From NCBI GenBank assembly GCA_050744245.1, contig JBOGGX010000057.1, positions 1 through 5,540 on the forward strand: a DNA stretch of 5,540 nucleotides. Direction: 5' to 3'. Of the stretch, positions 1-5,484 are shown piece by piece. The translations under genes and the position numbers were made by a program. How positions within the stretch are numbered: the stretch's first letter is position 1; every line of letters starts with the position of its first letter. The notes under the pieces are model-generated. The model was not told the origin of the DNA. It did no database searches and was given only the letters and a program-made list of their open reading frames with translations. This DNA is from JBOGGX01 sp050744245. GTDB lineage: Bacteria > Actinomycetota > Acidimicrobiia > Acidimicrobiales > JBOGGX01.

Positions 1-1
1 C

Positions 2-1654
2 GTTCGGGACGAGCGGGAACCAGACGAGCTGCCCGAGCGGGCGACCGAGGGCCGGGTCAGGGATCCGGCGGCGGCCGAGCGGGCCCTGGTCCGCAAGCAG
101 CCCCAGATCGGCGACAGCCGCCCGGCACCACGCATCGGTGACACCCGCCCGGCGCCGCCCCAGAAGCCCCGCATCGGCGACAGCCGCCCCGGGTCCCCAG
201 AACCGGACAAACGGGCCAGGCGTCGCCGGCGCCGCGGCCCGAGGGGCGGCGGTGGCAGCGCCCCCACCAGGGAGGCCAGGCCGCCGACCCCGGTCGAGGC
301 CGTCGTCGGCGACGACTTCCCCGTCGAGCTCGACGACGACGTGCTCGAGTCGCGCCGCGGTCGCGAGCGGAAGGGCCGCCCGGTCGGTCGCTACATGATG
401 TGCGTCCACGTCCGGTCGCACGCGACCCAGATCGCCGTGCTCGAAGGCCGGGCGCTCATCGAGCACTACGTCTACCGCCCGACCGACGACGTGGCCCAGA
501 TCCACGGCAACATCTACCTGGGCCGGGTCCAGAACGTGCTGCCCGGCATGGAGGCCGCCTTCGTCGACATCGGCACGCCGAAGAACGCCGTGCTCTACAA
601 GGGCGACGTCCAGTTCGACCGGGAGGACGTCGAGGAGTCCGGGCCGCGCCGCATCGAGCACGTGCTCCGGGCTCGCCAACTCATCCTGTGCCAGGTGACC
701 AAGAACCCGATCGGCGCCAAGGGAGCCCGGCTGACCCAGGAGATCTCGCTGCCCGGTCGGTTCGTCGTGCTCGTCCCCAACAGCTCGACCTATGGCATCT
801 CGAAGCGGCTGTCCGACGACGAGCGGCGCCGGTTGCGCCAGATCCTCGATCGCGTCAAGCCGGCCGCCCACGGCCTCATCGTGCGCACCGCGGCCGAGAA
901 CATCACGGCCGAGGAGATCGAGCGCGACGTCGAACGTCTGCTCCGGCAGTGGGCCCAGATCGAGGTGCTGGCCAAGCGGGCCAAGTCGCCGACGCTGCTC
1001 TACCGGGAGCCCGACATGGCGGTGCGCGTCATCCGGGAGGAGTTCAACGCCGAGTACCGGTCGGTCGTCATCGACGACCAGACGCTGTTCGCCGAGGTGC
1101 GCGACTACGTGGGCGCGGTCGCTCCCGCCCTCGCCGACCGGGTCCAGCACTACGACCCGGCGAGTGAACCGCTGCCCATGTTCGAGCGCTTCCACGTCCA
1201 CGAGCAGCTCCACAAGGCGCTGGATCGGAAGGTCTGGCTGCCATCGGGCGGGTCCGTCATCGTCGAGCACACCGAGGCCCTCACCGTGATCGACGTGAAC
1301 ACGGGCAAGAACGTCGGCACCTCGAGCCTCGAGGAGACGGTGTACAAGAACAACGTCGAGGCCGCGGTCGAGATCGCCCGCCAGCTCCGCCTGCGCGACA
1401 TCGGCGGCATCATCGTCGTCGACTTCATCGACATGGAGGTGGCGAAGAACCGCGACGAGGTGATCCGCGTGTTCCGCGACGCCCTCGCTCGCGACAAGAC
1501 CCGCACCCAGGTGTTCGACATCTCCGAGCTCGGCCTGGTCGAGATGACGAGGAAGCGGATCGGCGAAGGGCTCCTCGAATCGTTCTCCGGCGTGTGTCCC
1601 GCGTGCAACGGGCGTGGCATAGTGTTCGACCAGGCGCTCTTGGACGAGGAGTGA
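2..1654 (+). CDS. rne: Rne/Rng family ribonuclease (RNase E/G), 5' partial
   Basis: Single-strand-specific endoribonuclease that cleaves AU-rich RNA in mRNA decay and in rRNA/tRNA maturation. The frame is open from the window edge, so the start lies upstream; 550 residues are visible. Residues 1-130 are a low-complexity extension with three IGD(S/T)RP repeats and an Arg-rich patch (about 71-85). The core begins near residue 132 with an S1 domain (GNIYLGRVQNVLPGMEAAFVDIG from about 169). The LIVRTA segment (R295, T296) matches the 5'-phosphate sensor of the family. Metal-binding aspartates are D431 (in TVIDVNTG) and D474 (in VVDFIDM). The Zn-link cysteines are C532 and C535 in CPACNGRG. The protein ends only 11 residues after that motif, so the small domain seen in E. 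coli RNase E and G is absent. GTG at 341 and ATG at 395/398 are possible internal starts, but codon bias continues upstream of them. The terminal Glu codons form a Shine-Dalgarno for the next gene. Family assignment is very secure. Confidence 0.96.
   Translation, partial: VRDEREPDELPERATEGRVRDPAAAERALVRKQPQIGDSRPAPRIGDTRPAPPQKPRIGDSRPGSPEPDKRARRRRRRGPRGGGGSAPTREARPPTPVEAVVGDDFPVELDDDVLESRRGRERKGRPVGRYMMCVHVRSHATQIAVLEGRALIEHYVYRPTDDVAQIHGNIYLGRVQNVLPGMEAAFVDIGTPKNAVLYKGDVQFDREDVEESGPRRIEHVLRARQLILCQVTKNPIGAKGARLTQEISLPGRFVVLVPNSSTYGISKRLSDDERRRLRQILDRVKPAAHGLIVRTAAENITAEEIERDVERLLRQWAQIEVLAKRAKSPTLLYREPDMAVRVIREEFNAEYRSVVIDDQTLFAEVRDYVGAVAPALADRVQHYDPASEPLPMFERFHVHEQLHKALDRKVWLPSGGSVIVEHTEALTVIDVNTGKNVGTSSLEETVYKNNVEAAVEIARQLRLRDIGGIIVVDFIDMEVAKNRDEVIRVFRDALARDKTRTQVFDISELGLVEMTRKRIGEGLLESFSGVCPACNGRGIVFDQALLDEE
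107..190 (+). repeat. IGD(S/T)RP protein repeats in RNase E/G N-terminal extension
   Basis: Three in-frame copies of a hexapeptide, IGDSRP, IGDTRP and IGDSRP, start at bases 107, 134 and 173 (9- and 13-residue spacing), separated by Pro/Ala/Lys/Gln/Arg residues. The DNA copies are near-identical (atcggcgacagccgcc type). They sit in a region likely to be disordered, just before the Arg/Gly-rich patch. Such extensions in RNase E homologues often bind RNA or partner proteins; that role here is inference. Confidence 0.75.
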
Positions 1655-1656
1655 CG

Positions 1657-2061
1657 ATGACGGAGCCGCAGGACGATCTCGGCACATCCGACACCGAGCG
1701 GCAGCGGGTCGTCGATCAGCTGCGCCGGCACATGACCGACGGCCGGCTCAGCTTCGAGGAATTCGAGAACCGGACCGGTGTGGCCTACCGGGCCCGGAGC
1801 CCCGAGGAGCTGGCCCGGCTCACGTCCGACCTGCCGCCCGGGCCCCTGCCCGCGGGCCCCGTGACCCGGCCCCGTCCGGCGCGCCCGCAGCCGCCGTCGG
1901 GGCAGGGCGCCGCCCTCATGTCGATCCCCGCGTTCAGGGTCCACCTATTCCTGTGGCTGGTGTTCTCCGCGTTCTGGATGGTCATCTGGCTGGGCTCGGT
2001 GATGGCCACCGGCGGGTGGGTGCCGTTCTGGCCGTGTTCCCGATCGCCGCCTTCGGCGTGA
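1657..2061 (+). CDS. DUF1707 domain membrane protein, probably frameshifted near its C-terminus
   Basis: Small protein of 134 residues as read. Residues 7-65 match the DUF1707 pattern (SDTERQRVVDQLRRHMTDGRL, then EEFENR, then ELARLTSDLP), an actinobacterial N-terminal domain often followed by membrane segments; its biochemical role is not established. A Pro/Arg-rich linker follows, then a hydrophobic segment (about 92-120) suited to one membrane span. I chose ATG 1657, two bases after the RNase stop, because GAGGAG at 1646-1651 is a good ribosome site and the domain starts just after it. The tail CSRSPPSA is atypical. Switching frame near 2034 gives VFPIAAFGVSVGIQAAV and a stop at 2103-2105, the expected second membrane segment, so one G was probably lost after the FWP codons, in the genome or by sequencing error. 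The intact gene would span 1657-2105. Co-transcription with the RNase gene is likely. Confidence 0.8.
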   Translation: MTEPQDDLGTSDTERQRVVDQLRRHMTDGRLSFEEFENRTGVAYRARSPEELARLTSDLPPGPLPAGPVTRPRPARPQPPSGQGAALMSIPAFRVHLFLWLVFSAFWMVIWLGSVMATGGWVPFWPCSRSPPSA

Positions 2062-2106
2062 GCGTCGGGATCCAAGCCGCGGTCCGCAAGGGCATGGCGC
2101 CGTGAC

Positions 2107-2137
2107 TTGGCCGAGAAACGCCGGACGACGCTAGGCT
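2107..2137 (+). promoter_or_regulatory. Candidate promoter for rplU-rpmA
   Basis: A -10-like TAGGCT (2132-2137, fits TANNNT) lies in the short gap before rplU, with TTGGCC at 2107-2112 as a weak -35 candidate at 19-base spacing, slightly long. Transcription would begin near 2144, giving a leader of about 54 bases. This is a pattern match only; readthrough from the upstream genes is equally possible. Confidence 0.4.
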
Positions 2138-2197
2138 GACCCGTCCTTTGGCGTGAGACCGGCTGGTCCCCGCCGTCGTCGAGCAGCAGGATTGTCG

Positions 2198-2566
2198 ATG
2201 TACGCAGTCATCAAGACGGGCGGGAAGCAGTACCGCGTCGAGCCCGGGTCGCGCCTGGAGGTCGAGCGCCTGGGCGCCGACGACGGTGCCGAGGTCAGCC
2301 TGACCCCGGTGCTCGTGATCGACGGCGACACCGTGCTGGCGACGCCAGGCCAGCTCGACGGGGCCGAGGTGACCGCCCGGGTGGTGGGCCAGGCCAAGGG
2401 GAAGAAGATCACCGGGTTCACCTACCGGCACAAGACCCGTCACCGCCGGCGCTGGGGCCATCGCCAGGGCTACGACGTGATCGAGATCACGGGCATCACC
2501 GCCGGGGGAGTGTCGGCCACGATGGACGAGACGCCCGCGTCGGCCGCGGCGGCCGAGGAGGAGTAG
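2198..2566 (+). CDS. rplU: 50S ribosomal protein L21
   Basis: Structural protein of the large ribosomal subunit that binds 23S rRNA. The 122-residue product opens with MYAVIKTGGKQYRV, the invariant L21 start, and has the conserved basic segment GFTYRHKTRHRRRWGHRQ (residues 73-90) that contacts rRNA. The usual length is about 103 residues; the extra part is a C-terminal tail (about 103-122) rich in Ala and Glu, ending in three Glu. ATG 2198 is chosen because it places the protein exactly at the family N-terminus. An in-frame GTG at 2153 would add 15 unconserved residues. CAGGA at 2187-2191 is a modest ribosome site. The stop lies five bases before rpmA, the near-universal L21-L27 pairing. The final GAG codons (2555-2563) double as the Shine-Dalgarno of rpmA. 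Confidence 0.97.
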   Translation: MYAVIKTGGKQYRVEPGSRLEVERLGADDGAEVSLTPVLVIDGDTVLATPGQLDGAEVTARVVGQAKGKKITGFTYRHKTRHRRRWGHRQGYDVIEITGITAGGVSATMDETPASAAAAEEE

Positions 2567-2571
2567 ACGAC

Positions 2572-2823
2572 ATGTCGAAGACCAAGGGTGGCGGGTCGAC
2601 CCGCAACGGCCGCGACTCGACCGCGCAGCGGTTGGGCGTCAAGGTCTACGACGGCACCCTCGTGCGGGCCGGCGCCATCATCGTCCGCCAACGCGGCACG
2701 CGTTTCCACCCGGGCGAGAACGTGGGCCGGGGCGACGACGACACGCTGTTCGCCCGGGCCGACGGGCACGTGAAGTTCCGCATGCGTCGGGGCCGGAAGT
2801 TCGTCGCCGTCCTCCCGGAGTAG
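2572..2823 (+). CDS. rpmA: 50S ribosomal protein L27
   Basis: Large-subunit protein whose N-terminal arm reaches toward the peptidyl transferase centre and helps position tRNA. The 83-residue product has the family signature GGGSTRNGRDS at residues 7-17, then QRLGVKVYDG and IIVRQRGTRFHPGENVGRGDDDTLFA, and ends with a basic strand (VKFRMRRGRKFVAV). Length is normal for L27. The N-terminus MSKTKGGG begins directly, with no sign of the cleaved N-terminal extension found in many Firmicutes. The start ATG 2572 is preceded by the strong GAGGAGGAG at 2555-2563, which lies inside the end of rplU, so the two are very probably one transcript. A long hairpin follows the stop. Confidence 0.98.
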   Translation: MSKTKGGGSTRNGRDSTAQRLGVKVYDGTLVRAGAIIVRQRGTRFHPGENVGRGDDDTLFARADGHVKFRMRRGRKFVAVLPE

Positions 2824-2837
2824 TCCAGCTGACGGAG

Positions 2838-2884
2838 AGGTTGTTGCGGTCCACCACCGCGGAGGTGGTGGAACGCGCACACCT
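2838..2884 (+). terminator. Long hairpin after rpmA, candidate terminator (copy 1 of a related pair)
   Basis: The apical stem is 9 perfect pairs (2850-2858 with 2864-2872, TCCACCACC against GGTGGTGGA) with loop GCGGA. After a G2849-A2873 mismatch it continues as GCG 2846-2848 with CGC 2874-2876, then more weakly through two bulges to AGGT 2838-2841 with ACCT 2881-2884. There is no T-run after it, so it is not a classical intrinsic terminator, though tail-less hairpins are described in actinobacteria. Its place between rpmA and the obgE promoter supports a 3'-end role. It resembles the hairpin at 5444-5484. Confidence 0.6.
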
Positions 2885-2935
2885 GCTGCCTCGATGGGAC
2901 CATCCCCGACCCGACTTGCGCCGGGCCGCCCGCCT

Positions 2936-2948
2936 TAGCCTCTGGGTG
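2936..2948 (+). promoter_or_regulatory. -10 element for a predicted leaderless obgE transcript
   Basis: TAGCCT at 2936-2941 fits TANNNT and ends six bases before the GTG start codon of obgE at 2948, so transcription would begin at or beside the G of the start codon. There is no Shine-Dalgarno-like purine run in the 15 bases before 2948. Both are the hallmarks of leaderless actinobacterial genes. No convincing -35 is seen: TTGCGC at 2916-2921 is only 14 bases away. Confidence 0.5.
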
Positions 2949-4195
2949 TGTCGCAGTTCGTCGACGAGTGCAATCTCCATGCCAAGGGCGGCGACGGCGG
3001 CGCCGGCGCGGTGTCGTTCCGCCGGGAGCCGTTCGTCGCCAAGGGCGGCCCCGACGGCGGCGACGGCGGCCACGGCGGCAGCGTGTGGTTGGTCGCCGAC
3101 CGCAACGTCGCCTCGCTGATCTCGTTCAGGGACCATCCCCATCGGCGGGCGACCGACGGCGGCCACGGCTCGGGCAAGCGCAAGCACGGGGCCGCCGGCC
3201 GTGATCTCGTGGTCCAGGTGCCGGAGGGCACGGTGGTGACGGACCTCGAGGGCCGGGTGGTCGCCGACCTCGTCAACGCCGGCGACCGCTTCGTCGTGGC
3301 CGAGGGCGGCCGAGGCGGGCGGGGCAACGCCCGGTTCCTGTCCAACCGGCGCCGGGCACCCGGGTTCGCCGAACAGGGTGAGGTCGGCGAGGAGCGCTGG
3401 CTCAGGCTCGAGCTCAAGTTGCTGGCCGACGTGGCGCTCGTCGGATTCCCCAACGTCGGCAAGAGCACGCTGATCTCGCGCATCTCGGCGGCCAAGCCCA
3501 AGATCGCCGACTACCCGTTCACCACGTTGGAACCCAACCTCGGCGTGGTCCGCATGGACGACGGCTTCGAGATGGTCGTGGCCGACATCCCTGGCCTCAT
3601 CGAGGGCGCCCATGAGGGTCGGGGCCTCGGCCACCGTTTCCTCCGGCACATCGAGCGGGCCCGGGTGCTGTGCGTGCTCGTCGACCTGGCCGCCGACGTC
3701 GGGCTGCCGGTGCCGGACGAGCAGGAACGGACCCTGCTCGACGAGCTCGGCCGCTACCAGCCGGCGCTGCTCGAGCGGGCCACGCTCGTGGTCGGGTCTC
3801 GAGCCGACCTCGCCCCAGAGTGGCTGGCGGGCGGGCCGGAGCTCCGGGTCTCGGCCGTCACCGGTGAGGGGGTGCGGCCCGTGGTAGGACGGCTCGCCGA
3901 CCTGGTACGCGAGGCGCGAGCCCGCGAGCCGGAGCCGACCGCCTACGTCGTCCACCGCCCGGCCGCGGAGGGTTTCCGGATCGAGCGCTCGAGCGACCGT
4001 GACTGGACGGTCGTCGGCCGCCAGGCCGAGCGGGCGGTGGCGTTGAACGACCTGACCAACGCCGAGGCGCTGTCGGTGGCCCATCAGCGGCTGCGGCGAC
4101 TGGGCGTCGACCGGGCCCTGGCCCGGGCGGGCGCCTCGGCCGGCGACACCGTCCACATAGGACGATTGACCTTCACATACGAGGACGACCTGTGA
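2948..4195 (+). CDS. obgE: GTPase Obg (ObgE/CgtA), 50S assembly factor
   Basis: Essential-type P-loop GTPase that binds immature 50S particles and links ribosome assembly to nutrient status. The 415 residues show all three Obg domains. The glycine-rich Obg fold is 1-157 (FVDECNLHAKGGDGGAG, FRREPFVAKGGPDGGDGG). The G domain is about 160-325, with G1 GFPNVGKS (166-173), switch I FTT (191-193) and G3 DIPG (213-216). G5 is SAV (302-304). The C-terminal OCT domain is about 332-412, with the conserved GVDRALARAGASAGDTVHIG. The odd point is G4: the expected NKxD is SRAD (284-287), keeping only the Asp that reads guanine. GTG 2948 is the start because the Obg fold begins at once; it has no Shine-Dalgarno, matching a leaderless transcript. 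The stop overlaps the proB start by four bases (GTGA), implying translational coupling. Identity is secure. Confidence 0.97.
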   Translation: MSQFVDECNLHAKGGDGGAGAVSFRREPFVAKGGPDGGDGGHGGSVWLVADRNVASLISFRDHPHRRATDGGHGSGKRKHGAAGRDLVVQVPEGTVVTDLEGRVVADLVNAGDRFVVAEGGRGGRGNARFLSNRRRAPGFAEQGEVGEERWLRLELKLLADVALVGFPNVGKSTLISRISAAKPKIADYPFTTLEPNLGVVRMDDGFEMVVADIPGLIEGAHEGRGLGHRFLRHIERARVLCVLVDLAADVGLPVPDEQERTLLDELGRYQPALLERATLVVGSRADLAPEWLAGGPELRVSAVTGEGVRPVVGRLADLVREARAREPEPTAYVVHRPAAEGFRIERSSDRDWTVVGRQAERAVALNDLTNAEALSVAHQRLRRLGVDRALARAGASAGDTVHIGRLTFTYEDDL

Positions 4196-5286
4196 GGGTC
4201 GTGGCCAAGATCGGGTCCTCGTCGATCACCACGGACGACGGGACGATCGACGAGGCCGCCATCCGGAAGTTCTCGGCCGAGGTGGCGGCGCTGCGGGCTG
4301 CGGGCCACGCCGTCGTCGCCGTCACCTCGGGCGCCATCGCCGCCGGTCGGCCGGTGGTCATGGACGAGTCGGCCCGCCGGTCGCGCGACGTCGTCACGTT
4401 GCAGGCGTTGGCCGCCGTAGGCCAGAGCCGGCTCATGAGGGTCTACGACGGCTGCTTCGCCGAGCACGGGCTGGTGTGCGGCCAGGTGCTGCTCGTCCCG
4501 CTCGACTTCGGGCGTCGCCAGCAGTACCTGCACGCCCGCGACACGATCCGGCGGATGCTCGAGCTCGGGGTTCTTCCGGTGGTGAACGAGAACGACACCA
4601 TTGCGGACGATTCGATCCGGTTCGGCGACAACGACCGGCTGGCCGCACTGGTGGCCCATCTGGTCGAAGCCGACATCCTGGTGCTGCTCACCGACACGCC
4701 CGGGTTGCTGACGGCCGACCCTCGGCTCGACCCGTCGGCGTCGCTCATCGAGGAGATCGTCGAGTTCGACCAGACCGTCGTCGGCGTGGCCGGCCGGGCC
4801 GGGAGCCGGGGGAGCGGCGGGATGTCGTCAAAGGTGGCCGCGGCCAAGATGGCGGCCTGGTCGGGCGTGCGCACGGTCATCGCCGCCGCCGACCGGGACG
4901 GCGTGCTCCTGGCCATCGTGGCCGGCGAGCCCGGGGTGGGCACGGTGGTGCTGCCCCGCGACCGCCGGCTGCCGGCCCGCAAGCTGTGGATCGCGTTCGC
5001 GGTGCCCGCCAACGGCGTCGTGGTGGTCGACGACGGCGCCCGCCACGCGCTCGTGGCCCGGGGCCGCTCGTTGCTCCCGGCCGGGGTGGTGCGGGTCGAC
5101 GGGCGGTTCGACGCCGACAGCGCGGTCGAGATCGCGGACACCGCCGGCCGGGTGTTCGCCAAGGGTCTGGCCCGGGTGGGGTCGTCCTCGTTAGCCGCGG
5201 CCGCCGGCCGCCGCACCGCCGACCTGCCCGACGGCATGCCCCACGAGATCGTGCACCGGAACGACCTGGTCGTCCTGACCTCCTGA
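4192..5286 (+). CDS. proB: Glutamate 5-kinase (proline biosynthesis)
   Basis: Cytoplasmic enzyme that phosphorylates L-glutamate with ATP to glutamyl 5-phosphate, the first and usually proline-inhibited step of proline synthesis. At 364 residues it has normal full length. The amino acid kinase domain (1-250) shows VAKIGSSS (K6), TSGAIAAG (S46), NENDTI (D135), FGDNDRLAALVA (N147, D148), LLTDTPGLLTADPR, and GSGGMSSK (K214), where the usual GTGGMxTK carries conservative Ser changes. A C-terminal PUA domain (about 262-340) includes RKLWIAFA and GRSLLPAGVVRVDGRFD, and the typical closing HEIVHRNDLVVL is present. GTG 4192 shares four bases with the obgE stop, and GAGG at 4181-4184 serves as ribosome site seven bases before it. 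proA does not follow directly, so the next pathway enzyme must be encoded elsewhere. Assignment is very secure; residue roles come from family knowledge. Confidence 0.97.
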   Translation: MRVVAKIGSSSITTDDGTIDEAAIRKFSAEVAALRAAGHAVVAVTSGAIAAGRPVVMDESARRSRDVVTLQALAAVGQSRLMRVYDGCFAEHGLVCGQVLLVPLDFGRRQQYLHARDTIRRMLELGVLPVVNENDTIADDSIRFGDNDRLAALVAHLVEADILVLLTDTPGLLTADPRLDPSASLIEEIVEFDQTVVGVAGRAGSRGSGGMSSKVAAAKMAAWSGVRTVIAAADRDGVLLAIVAGEPGVGTVVLPRDRRLPARKLWIAFAVPANGVVVVDDGARHALVARGRSLLPAGVVRVDGRFDADSAVEIADTAGRVFAKGLARVGSSSLAAAAGRRTADLPDGMPHEIVHRNDLVVLTS

Positions 5287-5317
5287 AGCGCGCTGGGCCC
5301 GACCCGGCCGGCCCGCA

Positions 5318-5438
5318 GCGAACTCGACGCATCCACGGTCGGATTCCGATCACCAGTGCGTCGAGAATCGGCGGTCCCGCGAACTCGACGCATCCATGGT
5401 CGGATTCCGATCACCAGTGCGTCGAGAATCGGCGGCCC
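5318..5438. repeat. Two tandem 61-bp palindromic repeats downstream of proB
   Basis: Copy 1 starts at 5318 and copy 2 at 5379, a period of 61. Over the 60 aligned positions they differ only at 5336/5397 (C/T) and 5375/5436 (T/C). Each copy holds a dyad centred on one base (T5344 in copy 1, T5405 in copy 2). The outer arms are CTCGACGCA (5323-5331) and TGCGTCGAG (5357-5365), perfect over 9 bases. The inner arms TCGGA and TCCGA flank the same centre. As RNA each copy could fold into a hairpin of outer stem, internal loop and inner stem. The repeat is non-coding by position, starting 31 bases after the proB stop. It could be an extragenic palindrome family, a small mobile element or a double binding site. 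Confidence 0.9.
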
Positions 5439-5443
5439 TGACC

Positions 5444-5484
5444 TCTGTGCGCTCGACCACCCTGGCGGTGGTCGGCCGCGCAGA
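5444..5484. terminator. Long hairpin downstream of proB, candidate terminator (copy 2 of a related pair)
   Basis: Eighteen positions on each side (5444-5461 with 5467-5484) pair with one mismatch (C5452-C5476) and two G-T wobbles around the loop CTGGC. The apical 8 pairs, CGACCACC against GGTGGTCG, are perfect. No T-run follows on the + strand. It lies after the last gene of the obgE-proB unit and may end transcription, perhaps from both directions if a convergent gene follows. Its sequence is related to the hairpin at 2838-2884. Confidence 0.65.

Noticed and set aside
341..398. GTG 341 or ATG 395/398 as the true start of the RNase gene
   Set aside because: The frame is open to the window edge with coding-like codon bias and in-frame repeated motifs, so the N-terminal extension is probably translated. 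These starts cannot be fully excluded without upstream sequence.
1150..1944. Open frame of 264 codons on the - strand
   Set aside because: It is opposite the RNase core and the DUF1707 gene, both with clear family motifs on the + strand, and it shows no recognisable domain.
2026..2040. Programmed -1 ribosomal frameshifting in the DUF1707 gene
   Set aside because: No X-XXY-YYZ slippery heptamer is present at TTCTGGCCGTGTTCC and no obvious stimulatory stem was noted, so a lost base or sequencing error is simpler.
2153..2197. Upstream GTG start for rplU adding 15 residues
   Set aside because: The added residues are Arg/Pro-rich and unlike any L21 N-terminus, and the family start MYAVIKTGGKQ falls exactly at ATG 2198.
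2968..3090. GGC/GAC triplet repeats as a simple-sequence repeat
   Set aside because: They encode the glycine-rich Obg fold (KGGDGGAG, KGGPDGGDGG), which is conserved protein sequence and not an independent DNA repeat.
2678..4156. Long open frame of 492 codons on the - strand
   Set aside because: It is antisense to rpmA and obgE, has Arg/Gly/Pro-rich composition without domain motifs, and exists because GC-rich coding DNA rarely makes stops in that frame.
5318..5438. CRISPR array or integron attC site
   Set aside because: There are only two copies, adjacent without unique spacers and longer than CRISPR repeats. The arms do not match the attC core pattern RYYYAAC/GTTRRRY, and no integrase or cas gene is present.
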